Positions 21,717 through 31,641 of a stretch of DNA of 64,000 nucleotides are shown piece after piece. The stretch is from the NCBI GenBank assembly GCA_963662175.1, contig OY759217.1, positions 47,468,108-47,532,107 of the forward strand. The letters run 5' to 3'. The DNA comes from Aradus depressus. Its lineage: Eukaryota; Arthropoda; Insecta; Hemiptera; Aradidae. The stretch's first letter is position 1. Each line of letters opens with the position of its first letter. The position numbers and the translations under genes were made by a program. The notes beneath the pieces are model-generated. The model had not been told where the DNA came from. It did no database searches and worked only from the letters and a program-made list of their open reading frames with translations.

Positions 21717-22654
21717 ATTATATATTTGTGAAATAGACAATATTTTTTTTTTTAACTTACTTTTTTTTATTTACTTTTCATATTATGTACGTTCATGCAT
21801 TTGTTACTTACATTGAAATAATGTGAGTAGTATTGATGGAATGTTTTGTTTGTATACGACTATTTAAATTCGTATAGCAATTACAAAAAAAAAACATTCG
21901 TGTTGCATGTACACTTCGTAGACGATTATCTCTTCTTGGCAATATATCAATTCAGCTTCTTGCAATCAATGTTATGAGCTTTTGGGAACATAAATATAAT
22001 AATATGTAGGTATACTAAACGCAATATCAATAAATAAAATCAACTACTAAATCTATGGAAATTTAATTGAAAAAAAAAATTTGATAAATGGATAAGGCCT
22101 TTTGTTATTGAGTCACAAAAACACCAGAAATAAGTCTTAGAAAATTAATTAATTCAGATTTAAAAAAAGTAGAATATTAAATTGAATTCAACTATTGAAT
22201 GTAGGTAAGTGTGGATAGTGGATTACAGATCAACAAATAGAGAGTGAGAAGTTAGTCTCAAGATCCTGAAAACCACAGAGCTGATGTTGGCAACAGGCCC
22301 TATTATGTAGGTTAGATAGGACTGGTTGTCATGGTGACAAAGCGACATATCACTCATTAGTCATTATAAGTATCATAATTAGAAAACAAGAGTCCGATTG
22401 TTTTTAAGCCCTCTCATATACACAACAGTTTTTTTAGTGATACTTAACATTTTTGCAGATGTTTTGGTTTTAGCAATTTCTAAAGTGCATAAATTAAAGA
22501 GAATAATCTAAAGCAAAACAAGATACTGTGTTTTTTGCCTCCCGTGGGGTTACATGCATTTTAAGCGGGTTAACATCGATTATCGTATTGATAACAATCG
22601 ATACCTTTTCAAGTGTTTTCAAGAACTAATATACCTTTACACTTTTTTTTTACA
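21717..22654. other. No gene recognised
   Basis: AT-rich sequence without identifiable genes or elements. Confidence 0.4.
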
Positions 22655-22662
22655 TGAACCAT

Positions 22663-23357
22663 CAGGCCCGGATTTAGAAATTTGCCGCCCCTCGGCAGTT
22701 GCGAAAATTGCCCCCCCCCCCCCCTCCCCCCCGCCCCTCAAAACTTCCTCAATGGTGGAATAAGTTTGGTACGAAAAGTTTTTCAATAAATAATATGCAC
22801 CGGTCTGAGAGCAAATATTTCATTTTATTATTGTCAGTATCCTTATAATCATGAAGTATATGACATCATTCAACAATTACCATTATGTATGCGATTTTTT
22901 TTTGTAGAGAAATTATTGCTTATTGGTTGAAATTTTTACGTCTCGATTTTCGGATGGCGCAAACTCATCGATAATGGAATCAAAATCTAAAGACATAAGC
23001 AAATCTGACTCTATAGTTAACAAAGCGAGTGCGTTTAATCGTTCTGCAACCAGTTTTGATCTCAAGTAGTTTTTCACTCGCCGCAGTACGGAAAATGATC
23101 GTTCAGCGCTACAATTGGATAATAAGATGATTTTCGATACAGAAACTTATCGAATATTAGACTTGTATAAATCGATTCTTTTCTCGATTCGGGCATTTCT
23201 CACTTATAATGCTGGTACGCGTGCCAAAGAAATAGGCGAGAAATTCAATTACCACGAATATAACAAGTTTTCAAAGTTTCCGCCAAAATATGCCGCCCTT
23301 CAATTCTTGCCGCCCTAGGCAACTGCCTACTCTGCCTGCATGGTAAATCCAGGCCTG
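22663..23357 (-). mobile_element. Deleted hAT transposon with 8-bp target duplication
   Basis: Ends CAGGCCCGGATTTAGAAATT and (reverse) CAGGCCTGGATTTACCATGC are hAT-type terminal repeats. TGAACCAT at 22655-22662 and 23358-23365 is a perfect 8-bp duplication, the hallmark length for hAT. The sub-terminal TTGCCGCCC / GGGCGGCAA words also mirror each other. Only the transposase C-terminus is left, so the 695-bp copy is non-autonomous. It contains a C run at about 22711-22731. Confidence 0.9.
22913..23134 (-). pseudogene. hAT transposase C-terminal (dimerisation) fragment
   Basis: Reads KIILLSNCSAERSFSVLRRV, then KNYLRSKLVAERLNALALLT, then IESDLLMSLDFDSIIDEFA, ending with a stop at 22913-22915. 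SAERSFS.LRR.KNYLRS....ERLN.LAL..IE is the C-terminal dimerisation domain shared by hAT transposases of the ZMYM1-like group. Upstream of 23134 the frame hits a stop and the BED/zinc-finger and catalytic parts are missing. The surviving 73 codons are intact, which suggests a fairly recent deletion. Confidence 0.85.
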
Positions 23358-23365
23358 TGAACCAT

Positions 23366-24156
23366 GATTGTAATATTAGTACAATTATATTACTTATATT
23401 TAATAAGGGTAATTAGGTCATGTTCGTAATTACAAGACCACCTATCTGTAAAACACGCTTTAATTTTGAATTAGTTGGTAGGTATGTAGTTTATCAAAAT
23501 ATTAGAGGCTCTGCAGAGGTTCGCATTTCCCTCCGCGGTTTCTATAGATGTATTACAACTTTGTTTTAGCCAACAATTTTTTTTTGTAAGAACTCATTGA
23601 TAGAATTGGATCACTTTGAATACTTTGAAACCAGATGACAATTACAATCCAAAAAGTAAACCATTTACGAGGGGGATGAATTTGAAATTATAATTTAATC
23701 TCTGCTGAAGAGGTTTGTGTGTCAATAGGGAGAGACTGGGGTGGAGTTCTGACAGGAGGGATGAGCAGCCAGCAATTGTGTGTCGCCCTCCCTTCGACAG
23801 GGTGTGGTAGGGGGGGGGGGGGGGGGGGGGGATGAGATATACCCCAGGAGCTAGCCTAGGGGCTGGAGGCTGAAGGGGCAGAAGTCAAAAGGCAGGGGGG
23901 CTGTCGGATGAGCGGGTGTTGAGGTCTACCCAACCCATATCTCTTGCCAGGGGTCTCGTTCAGGTGGTAATGGATTTCACGGTGGCATCAAACCATCCTT
24001 AGGATTAGAGTGGCAATCCTGACGAGTTCATCCACAGCTAGCAACAGGCAGTTCTCTCTATTAACTTTACAGGCAGATACTCCTTCACATAATTACTTCA
24101 TGGAACAAAAGATCTCCATGGTTACATTTGACACAGCTATGTGATTCCCCGCCTGC
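23366..24156. other. No gene recognised; G homopolymer
   Basis: Contains a run of about 22 G at 23810-23831, likely unreliable in length. The GC-rich block 23720-24020 has no frame of note. Confidence 0.4.
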
Positions 24157-24251
24157 CTCTTCATCCATCCTTCTCCAAGTACTCCTACCCGTTCCTCACC
24201 TTTCACGTAATTTTTCATCCCTCTTTCTTATCTGCAAATATAGCAAAACTC

Positions 24252-24515
24252 CTAGAGATGTTTTCGCCAGAGATCTTGTGGAAGTTCATTGTGAATACTA
24301 CTGAATAAAAACTTGGAACGAGTCAAAAAAATTCCACTATATTTGTATGCAAAACACAATATATTTGGCTGGTTAGAGAATTCACAAGTGTACGGGATGT
24401 TCCTGTATACGTATTCCTGTACAATTGAGAATGCTCTAACCAGCGAAATATATTGTGTTTTTCATATAAATATAGTGGCATTTTTTTGACTCGTTCTAAG
24501 TTTTTATTCAGTAGC
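24252..24515. mobile_element. Foldback insertion with 12-bp target duplication
   Basis: ATAGCAAAACTC flanks it at 24240-24251 and 24516-24527, and copy 2 of repeat X (near 42798) has the site once, without insertion. Most of the interior is an inverted repeat (arms about 24297-24385 and 24425-24513, for example CTACTGAATAAAAACTT). The left end has about 45 bp outside the inverted repeat. Confidence 0.75.
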
Positions 24516-24710
24516 ATAGCAAAACTCGTTGAAGGTTTAATTTACTTTGGTTATTTACGTAAGCTAATATATTTATCACCACAACATTTCATTTCACTTT
24601 TTTGCTAAGTAGGTACCTAAATTGTAAATATTATCTGTCATCCTTGCCATGAAATGTAGTTTTGAAGTTTTAAATAGTTGTTTTAGATGAACTATAGAGT
24701 TTAATAATTA

Positions 24711-25040
24711 GGTTAGGTTTTATGACTCATGCCCGGGCTTTAACTACGAGGTCATATCGCCTACTACCAGAGCGCTCTTTCGTCGTGTCGTGTGGTGGAC
24801 ATGAGCCCGACTCTATTGTGGAAGTCCTAAATTTTTATTCACCTAGGGCAGGGGTCTTTAATGAGTACCTGACATCGTACAGGCTCGGGACCATCGCTTA
24901 ACGTCCCATCCGAAGGACGACGAGCTCAAGTTTAATTTACCTCCCAGTTAAAAAAAACTAAGGGTCTCGGTCGGAGATCGAACCCATGTTCTTGAGCTCA
25001 GGGGACAAGCACGCACACCACTGAGCTACCGGCGCCCTCG
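24711..25040 (-). mobile_element. tRNA-derived SINE, copy E
   Basis: Reverse-orientation copy with the CCTAACCTAA tail (plus strand GGTTAGGTTTTATGACTCAT at the left) and the GGCGCC head at the right. Compared with the uninterrupted copy 2 of repeat X (near 42990), the flanks TTTAATAATTA and TTTAATAGTTA are an 11-bp target duplication with one change. The body is somewhat diverged. Confidence 0.9.
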
Positions 25041-25292
25041 ATTTTAATAGTTAATAATAAGTTTCAAGAGCTTTAGGTGTGGATTCCTTCAAAGAGGGAA
25101 GGTTTTTTTGCCGCCACGAGAATATTAGTCTCATCCGCGAAAAAGGACAGACGTGTAGAGGGGAAATCGTTGTGGTTGGTTTTTATGGAATAAAGTGCTT
25201 GAAATGTCAGAATACTTTTCTGTAAACTGTGTGTAAATGGATAAAAACGAAGACCTTGTTTAAATTTTATATTGTCAAGTTTCGAAAGAATA

Positions 25293-25909
25293 CAGTAGAA
25301 TTTCCCTTATCCGGCGTTGCCGGGACCGACGTGACGCCGGATAACGGAGGTCATCAATTAATGAGAAAAATATATCAATGAAAGCATAAAAAAAAGTGTT
25401 TTTAGGTGAGCTAAGGAATAAAACACATATGTATTTTGTTGATAACATTTATTAAATTGACAAACATTGATTTTACTATATGTACGTACATATGTATGTA
25501 TATTTATCCAAGCATTAAAAAGGTATTTTGAAATCTGCGTTTAATTACATACATATTTAAAACAAAATCTAAAATTCTAAAAATATTATTTGTTTAAAAA
25601 ATCGGTAATTTTCTTTTGTTTCCCTAACACAACACTGTTCCGTGCTGCATAGTTCCACCACTTCTTTAGTGTTAAGACGTCTGAAAAACGTTCCAACGAC
25701 TCTTTTCACTACGAGAATCAAATGAAAACTGAGAAAAATAGAACTGGTGTAAAGGAAAAATAAATAGGAGGAGAGGGTTTCTGTGGAAAAAAAATTATAC
25801 TTTGACTTTACTTGTGTTACTAAGTGTTCATTTCCCGAGAAGACGATATTGTTGTGCCACGGACTTGACGGTACCTTTGTTTTTCTGTTATAGGAAACAT
25901 TTTTTATAA
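25293..25909 (-). mobile_element. Tigger/pogo transposon, left part (3' end of the element)
   Basis: Starts CAGTAGAATTTCCCTTATCC after TA (25291-25292); the matching right terminus ends at 42508 followed by TA. The TIRs contain CCCTTATCCGGCGTT in both ends and sub-terminal GCCGGATAA words. The element is split at 25909/42236 by the Helitron cluster. The site in repeat X copy 2 (near 43220) is unoccupied, confirming the TA target. Confidence 0.85.
25586..25705 (-). pseudogene. Tigger/pogo transposase, C-terminal tail
   Basis: Frame reads ESLERFSDVLTLKKWWNYAA, then RNSVVLGKQKKITDFLNK and a stop at 25586-25588. A terminal KQKKITDFL is the PCNA-box-like tail found at the C-terminus of pogo/Tigger transposases. 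The frame is closed upstream by a stop, and no CENPB or DDE region remains. Confidence 0.7.
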
Positions 25910-25989
25910 TCTATATTAATAAAGCTGAAACGGGGTTTGTTTGTATGTTTGTTCCAGCATCACGCCCAAACCGCTGGACGGATCTTCTT

Positions 25990-26372
25990 GAAACTTCACA
26001 TGTAGCATTCTTTTGAGCCCGATTGAATAATAGGCTATGTGGCGTCTCAAAATTTTGATCGGGAGGGGGGGTTGTGGGGGGGCCTAAGTATAAAAATAGT
26101 GCTAACTCATTAACTAATGGGCGAATCGTCATGAAATTTCACATGTAGTATTTTTAAAAGCCAAATAGGAAAAAAAGGTGTGTGGCGTCCCAAAGTTTTG
26201 AACGGGAGGGGGGGTTGTGGGGGGGCCTAAGTATAAATATAGAGCTAACTCATTAACTAATGGGCGAATCGTCATGAAATTTCACATGTAGTATTTTTAA
26301 AAGCCAAATAGAAAAAAGAGGTGTGTGGCGTCCCAAAATTTTGATCGGGAGGGGCGGTTGTGCGGGGGCCTA

Positions 26373-26374
<2 letters not shown>
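25990..26374. repeat. 143-bp Helitron minisatellite, part left of the LINE
   Basis: Two to three units of the family whose core is CATTAACTAATGGGCGAATC, then TTTCACATGTAGTATTTTTA, then GTGTGGCGTCCCAAA and a G-rich GGGAGGGGGGGTTGTG. Continues at 31642. Confidence 0.85.
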
Positions 26375-26423
<49 letters not shown>

Positions 26424-26704
26424 CTTTTTCGGGTGCTCCGGTAAATCACCCGGCCCGCTTATCGTCGGGGAAGGAGGAAGTACATATATATATATAGTAT
26501 AGTTTTATTTACTGTTGCTGTGGGTGTCCGGGGGCGACAGCCTTTGGTCCCTTACGGGACAGACTGGCGCTCCCGGGCCCCCTTAAGATGCGGCTGCCTG
26601 GTGGCGCCGAGAGAGCTCGAGATCGGTGGAGTGGGGCTGCTTCTACATCGCGGTCGCCGGGGGTAGGACTCGGGCCCGGCCCGTCAATCGCCCCCGGCGC
26701 CGGG
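26424..26704 (-). other. LINE 3' UTR
   Basis: GC-rich sequence between the ORF2 stop and the poly(A) tract; the plus-strand open frame here (from 26588) is a shadow. An AATAAA occurs on the minus strand near 26507. Confidence 0.6.
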
Positions 26705-29700
26705 TCAAAGGGCCTTTTTCTGTTCCCGCCAGGAGGTGATAAACCGGCCGAACGCCGGATAGTTCGACTCCGTTATCAACTCCGGCAGGGTCAATCCCAG
26801 GTACGATCCTGTCGCGCGGATCAACTCCACCCTAGACCTGTCGTACAGGGGACAATCGAGGACCACATGTTCTGCAGTCTCTATGCCGCCACACGAACAG
26901 TTCGGGCTATCCTTCCTCTTGAAGAAGAAGAGTTTGGAGTTGAAGTCACCGTGACCTGAAAGTACCTGAGAAGTCCAGTGATCGGGTTGTACCCAAGTGG
27001 AGCGCAGGCGGACCCGGACGTCAGGTAGATACGTGAATGTCGTTCGCCCGTCGGAGGAGTGCGACCATCGTTGTTGCCACCTGTCCATTATCCAGTCTTG
27101 GACTATGTCCTTGCAACGCTCTGGTCTGTTCTGTCCACGTAGCTCGCCCTCCAGGACGAGGCGCAAGGGCTCATCTATATCTGTTCTCAGGGGCAGATTG
27201 CGTCTACAGTAGTACGAGGCGACCGCCCCGTCCAAGACCAAGTCTATGGGCGGAGCTCCTGCCAGCACCTGTAGCGCTGCAGTGGAGACAGTACGATAGG
27301 CCTTTGTGACTCTCAGGAGGGCAGCTCTTTGGGCCTGCAGTAGTCTCGTTCTCTGCTGCTTGGTGGGACGTAACCACCATCCTGCAGCAGCGTATCGAGC
27401 CACAGCCTCGAACACCCCCGTGTAGATTGTTCTACACGCTGAGTACTTGAGGCCCCATGTTGCGCGAGCTAGGCAGCTCAGAGCGTTGAAAGTAGCATTT
27501 GTCCTTTCTTTGATGGCAACAGCGTGGGGAGTCGCCCTGAAGCCCGGACCCAGCCTCACACCTAGGTATGTGACCGTCTCCGGGAATTCAACGCGCATCC
27601 CTCGGATCCCCAAGGAGAAGGGGTGGCGGGCGTTGGTTTTCCCTCTCATTAGCAGGGCCATAGTCTTGCTTGGTGAGAGGGCCAGCTTATTGGCGCAGCA
27701 CCAGCTGTCGACGAAGTCGATGGCGGTTTGGGCTGTGCGGGTCAGAGCTGCCCGGTTATCAGCGTGCACCGTGATTACGAGATCGTCAACATAGGCTATG
27801 GCCTTATATTCATGATTCTCGAGTTCACGGAGCAGTCCATCAAGGAGTATGTTCCAGAGTGTTGGTCCTAAGACCGAGCCCTGGGGGCATCCTCTAGTGA
27901 TGTTCACTGATGTGCTGGCATACAGCTGACTTACAGTCGCAGAACGGCCGTCGAGGAAACTGGATATCAGCCCAAATATATTCCTTGGCGGTCCCATAGC
28001 ACGCAGTTGTGTGAGGATGGCAGGCCACCAGGCGCAGTCAAACGCCGCCGCGATGTCGAAGAAGATACAGAGGGCATATTTGCTTCTGTTCCCTTCAACA
28101 TCCGACCTCAGCGTTATCAACGCGTCCTCGGTTGACCTACCCCTCAAGCAACCATACTGTCTAGGGGATACGAAGGCGTATACTTGGGTGCGGATCCTGT
28201 CAAGGACGAGTCCTTCCAGTATCTTACCGAACAGAGACAGAAGACTGATCGGTCTGTAGCTGCTTGCCAAGGAAAGGTCCCTATCCCCAGGCTTGACAAA
28301 CGTGCACACCAAGGCACGTTTCCAAGCACTCGGGAAGTGGCCTCGTCCCAGGCAGGCATTGTACAGGTAGAGTAGATCTGTCTTAATGACCGGGTAGGCT
28401 TTCTTGATCATGGCCGCGTCCATGAGATCGCTCCCAGGGGCGCCGCCACACTTCTGCCTCCCAATCACCAGGGTCAGATCCAGCTCATCCCAATCGGGGG
28501 CATCCTCCGTGTCCGGCAAGTCACGGGCAGCACACCTGATGTTATGTTGGATGGGTGTATCCCCTGCCGGGTCATCCTCCGGGAAGGCTTGGCGTAGGTA
28601 CATCCCGCTGGCCTCCTCCAGGGACAAGGCATGCTGGATGCCATTCCTGATTGAGGCCACCGGGGCGACCGTCTTGAACCTCCCAGTGGCGATCCGATAG
28701 GGAATCCCCCACGGGTTTTTGCTGGACTCGTCCTCTACGAACCTTCTCCAGCTTGTTATCTTGGCGGCTTCGATGCTCCGACCGTAGGCCTCGCTGAGCT
28801 GCCGGTACTCTTCCCTGCGAATAACCCGATGGAGCTGATCTCGGCACCGCTGGTACCGCCTCCTGGCACGATAAACGGCCCTTTTGGCGAGGGTGAGGTC
28901 TTCGCTCCACCAGGGGACTTTCCTCAATCGGTCGACCTTCCTGGGGATGGTTTCGTCGGCAGCCCTCAGCAGAATACTACTGAGTCTGTCGGCACCCTCC
29001 TCAATCTGGTCGACCGGGTCGGAACCCCTGAGACCTTCCCATTCCTCGTCACAGGAGTAGGCAGCAGCGGCGGCCACGAAGGCTTCCGGTATCGCTTTGC
29101 GAGTTGCAAAGCGAGGATCCCTAGACCTGACTGCCGTTAGCTGCGCGTCAAAGAGCCTCACGTCTAGGACTTCGTGGTCACTAGACGTAACCCCTCGGAC
29201 TCCCCAGCCACTGACAGCCCTGTATAGTTCTCCAGAAACCAACGTGACATCGATATGCGATTCTCCATTGGCACTACGAAAAGTGGGCGGAGAATGTTGG
29301 TCGTTGACTATGCACAGGTGATGGCGGGCGATCAACTCCATTAGTCTGTCGCCCCGGCGGTCGGTGCGAACCGATCCCCAGGAGACAGACCAGGCGTTGG
29401 CGTCCGCCATAACTATGACTTGGCGTCCCGCAAGCTCATCCAACACGTGGTCCAAGTGGCCCAATTGTAGGTCTATGCTCTCAGACGGAGGGAAATATCC
29501 GCTGATCACATAACAATCGACGTTGGCGTGCCTGATGCAGGCCACAGCAATATGGCTGGTGGACAGATGGGGGAGCGCCATCACATCCACTTGGGGGCCG
29601 GTCACAACGATTGCGGCCATAGGCCGTTCGTTGTTCCGTGCGCCAGTTATTATTCTGTGGCCAATACCGAAGCCTGCCACGCGATTTCTTATACAATGGG

Positions 29701-29793
29701 GCTCCTGTAGAGCTCATCCGCCACTCTCTTACGCCTATGCATGTTGTGCTGGACAACGTGGAAACCCGTGTGCTCCGCATCTCTACTCGCCAT
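26705..29793 (-). pseudogene. LINE ORF2: endonuclease + reverse transcriptase, one frameshift
   Basis: Start ATG at 29793 overlaps the ORF1 stop (ATGGCGAGTAG). The first frame gives HTGFHVVQHNMHRRKRVADE and ends at a stop near 29690. The second frame resumes LQEPHCIRNRVAGFGIG from about 29710 and runs to 26705. Counting from the apparent start at 29680: endonuclease motifs ADANAW (about 92-97), HIDVTL (142-147) and SDHE (167-170); reverse transcriptase about 455-700 with SSYRPISLL, FFDIAAAFD, GCPQGSVLGPTLWN and the catalytic AYVDD (629-633); C-terminal CSCGGIETAEHVVLDC zinc knuckle near 930-945. No RNase H. Product would nick target DNA and reverse-transcribe the RNA. Roughly a dozen or more codons between VADE and LQEP appear deleted. 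Otherwise intact over about 1000 codons, so the break is recent. Confidence 0.85.
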
Positions 29794-31414
29794 AGTCCGT
29801 ACGCGAGGCCAACTTCTCGAGCGCTCGGATATATGACGGGCATGTAGCGCTATCGGCGCTGTGGATCGCACCCGGTTTCCCGCTGCCGCAGTTACAACAT
29901 TTCGGCGGCAACGCCTTCCTCTTGCAGCTGGCGCTGTCGTGCCCTGTAGCGGAGCACCAAGCACACACCTTCTCCTTACTTGGGCACCGTTTCTCCGGGT
30001 GGCCAAATCCATGGCATCTTCCACACCTGGTGACGTCCAGGCAGTCCCGCACAGCACAAGTATACCACCCTAGGGTGATCCTGCCGGTGGTGATGAGGTC
30101 TCTTCGGGTCGCAGGGGTCGTTTCAACTACCCAGCGCACCGTTGGTCTGCCGGGGGGGCCCTTTTTATATATAGGGACTATGGGGGAGAGTGTGGGGCGC
30201 TGGACTTGGAATCTCCTGGAGAGGTCCTCGGCCGACCAACCCGCAGGCACATCGAAGACCGCTAAGCGCGGTCTTCTCCTGTGCAGCGCCTCCGCCCTCA
30301 GACCCAACTCTTGGAGTCGGGCGCTGGCGGTTAGCGTCGCGAGTTCCTCGGCCGAAGACACCTCCAAGAGGATCCCCCCTCTCCTGGCGGGCCTACTGTT
30401 TAACATGGTGATCCCAAGCTCTCCCGGGGTCACCTGGTCCATTGCGGCCGTCAGCGGGCGCGTGTCCTTTTTATTGGACAGCTCTACCACGGCCATGAAG
30501 GCCTTAGGGCGGTTTTGGCCCTCCCCGGCCGTAGCGAGCTGTCTGAGGACGTCCTCTTTCCTCTTGGTGGGGGGGAGCGGTCTTCGTCCCGGGTGGGTTG
30601 TCGCCGCTGCTGTTGGTGCTGCTGCAGGGGCGGCCGACTTCTTCTTCTTCTTCCTAACCACCTGTGTCCAAGCCGCCGGGCTCGGGTATTCGGCATCAGT
30701 GATAGGGGGCGGGGGGGGAGAGGGCGGGAGAGGGGTCCCGTCAATCTCCAACCCTCCACTGGATACGAATGGGGGGGGCGGTGGGGGCCTTGGGATGGGA
30801 GGAGGAAACTCGGTCTTCGTACCGCTCGCTTCTGGACTAGGTACGGGAGAGGGAGGAGCGGTAGTACTTCTTGGCGTCTGTATCACTGCTCCTCTCTTCT
30901 TCTTCTTCCCCTGTCTTTCTGGTCCCTCTTCCGGCAGAGTCCTGTACTGGTGGGGGAGGGGGGGAGCCTCTGTTCCTACTGGAAGGGGCCGCTGGGGGAG
31001 GCCGGCTAAGCCGGCGGCAATTGTTGTCGCCACCGTCTCGGTCAGACTCCCCACGATTTCCTTCGCCATCCTGACCTTGGCCTCAGCCACCTCCTGCACC
31101 GTAGACATCAGGACCAGGAGGCGGGCGATCCACATGTTCACCCGTTCGCGGTCCGTAACGCTAACCTTGACTTTGCGGAGTATGGCCGAGATCTCGGCCT
31201 GGATGGCACGGGCCTCATCCATTGGGTCTTCATTTTTGCTGTCTATTAACAGCTCTGTTGGCCCTGAGGAGGGCCCAGCAACTACCGTCTGGGATAGTTT
31301 ATGGTTCGGACCCACCAGAGGAAGTGGGGCTGAAGGCCTGGCTGGGTCAGTGGTGGGGGGTGGGAGGAGCCAAGCATCAGCCTCCCCACTCTTGGGTTCG
31401 GCGTGACTCTCCAT
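29783..31414 (-). CDS. LINE ORF1: gag-like nucleic-acid-binding protein, 543 aa
   Basis: I take the ATG at 31414 (MESHAEPKSGEADAW); an open frame upstream begins only with a GTG at 31432. Residues about 90-150 are helical and charged; about 170-300 are proline-rich (for example PIPRPPPPPPFVSSGG) with lysine runs. Near the C-terminus are CGRCHGFGHPEKRC and CAWCSATGHDSASC (both CX2CX4HX4C), followed by a third, longer cysteine knuckle starting CCNCGSGKPGAIH. R1-clade ORF1 proteins typically end in three such knuckles and coat the element RNA. The frame is intact and ends 11 nt inside the ORF2 start, an arrangement suited to termination-reinitiation. The 494-codon plus-strand frame over the same DNA (29922-31406) is a GC-rich shadow. 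Confidence 0.85.
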   Translation of the reverse strand: MESHAEPKSGEADAWLLPPPTTDPARPSAPLPLVGPNHKLSQTVVAGPSSGPTELLIDSKNEDPMDEARAIQAEISAILRKVKVSVTDRERVNMWIARLLVLMSTVQEVAEAKVRMAKEIVGSLTETVATTIAAGLAGLPQRPLPVGTEAPPLPHQYRTLPEEGPERQGKKKKRGAVIQTPRSTTAPPSPVPSPEASGTKTEFPPPIPRPPPPPPFVSSGGLEIDGTPLPPSPPPPPITDAEYPSPAAWTQVVRKKKKKSAAPAAAPTAAATTHPGRRPLPPTKRKEDVLRQLATAGEGQNRPKAFMAVVELSNKKDTRPLTAAMDQVTPGELGITMLNSRPARRGGILLEVSSAEELATLTASARLQELGLRAEALHRRRPRLAVFDVPAGWSAEDLSRRFQVQRPTLSPIVPIYKKGPPGRPTVRWVVETTPATRRDLITTGRITLGWYTCAVRDCLDVTRCGRCHGFGHPEKRCPSKEKVCAWCSATGHDSASCKRKALPPKCCNCGSGKPGAIHSADSATCPSYIRALEKLASRTDYGE

Positions 31415-31641
31415 CCTGCCCCGTGGAATCACAACAAAAATACAAAAAATGTACCTGTTTATAACTGCCGCGCGGTTGGGTCGATGGAGCTGAAATTTTC
31501 AGGAAATATTCCTTAATGCCTCTGACCACTAACTGCCGCGACAGAAATTCAACTTTCGCACTTTTTCCGCTACTTTGAACGAACTTATACGGAGCGACCT
31601 TAGACACGTCTGTTCACCCCGGCTGTTGGGGCGACACTCTA

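Larger units (their letters stand above)
24157..25292. repeat. Repeat X, copy 1, interrupted by foldback, SINE E and Tigger
   Basis: From CTTCTCCAAGTACTCCTAC at about 24172, this is colinear with 42703-43237 at high identity once the insertions 24252-24515 and 24711-25040 are removed. After the Tigger/Helitron complex the same homology resumes at 42509 (TATATACTTACATAATGTGT), ending in a hammerhead-like motif on the minus strand. The repeat may be a Penelope-like fragment; that is inference from the ribozyme-like end. Confidence 0.75.
26375..31641 (-). mobile_element. R1-clade non-LTR retrotransposon, nearly full length
   Basis: Minus-strand element with 5' UTR (31641-31415), two overlapping ORFs, a 3' UTR (26704-26424) and a poly(A) tail seen as about 49 T at 26375-26423. 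The Helitron minisatellite words GGGGCCTAAG lie on both sides (26365-26374 and about 31644-31653), consistent with a target duplication of about 10-11 bp. It is much more GC-rich than its surroundings. Two ORFs, a gag-like ORF1 with three cysteine knuckles, an apurinic-type endonuclease before the reverse transcriptase, no RNase H, and a C-terminal CCHC motif together indicate the R1 clade. ORF2 is frameshifted near its start. Confidence 0.85.

Noticed and set aside
26588..29843. Several 60-120-codon frames opposite the LINE
   Set aside because: Shadows of ORF2 and its 3' UTR.
29922..31406. 494-codon plus-strand gene
   Set aside because: Shadow of the GC-rich LINE ORF1 on the other strand; low-complexity composition and no domain.
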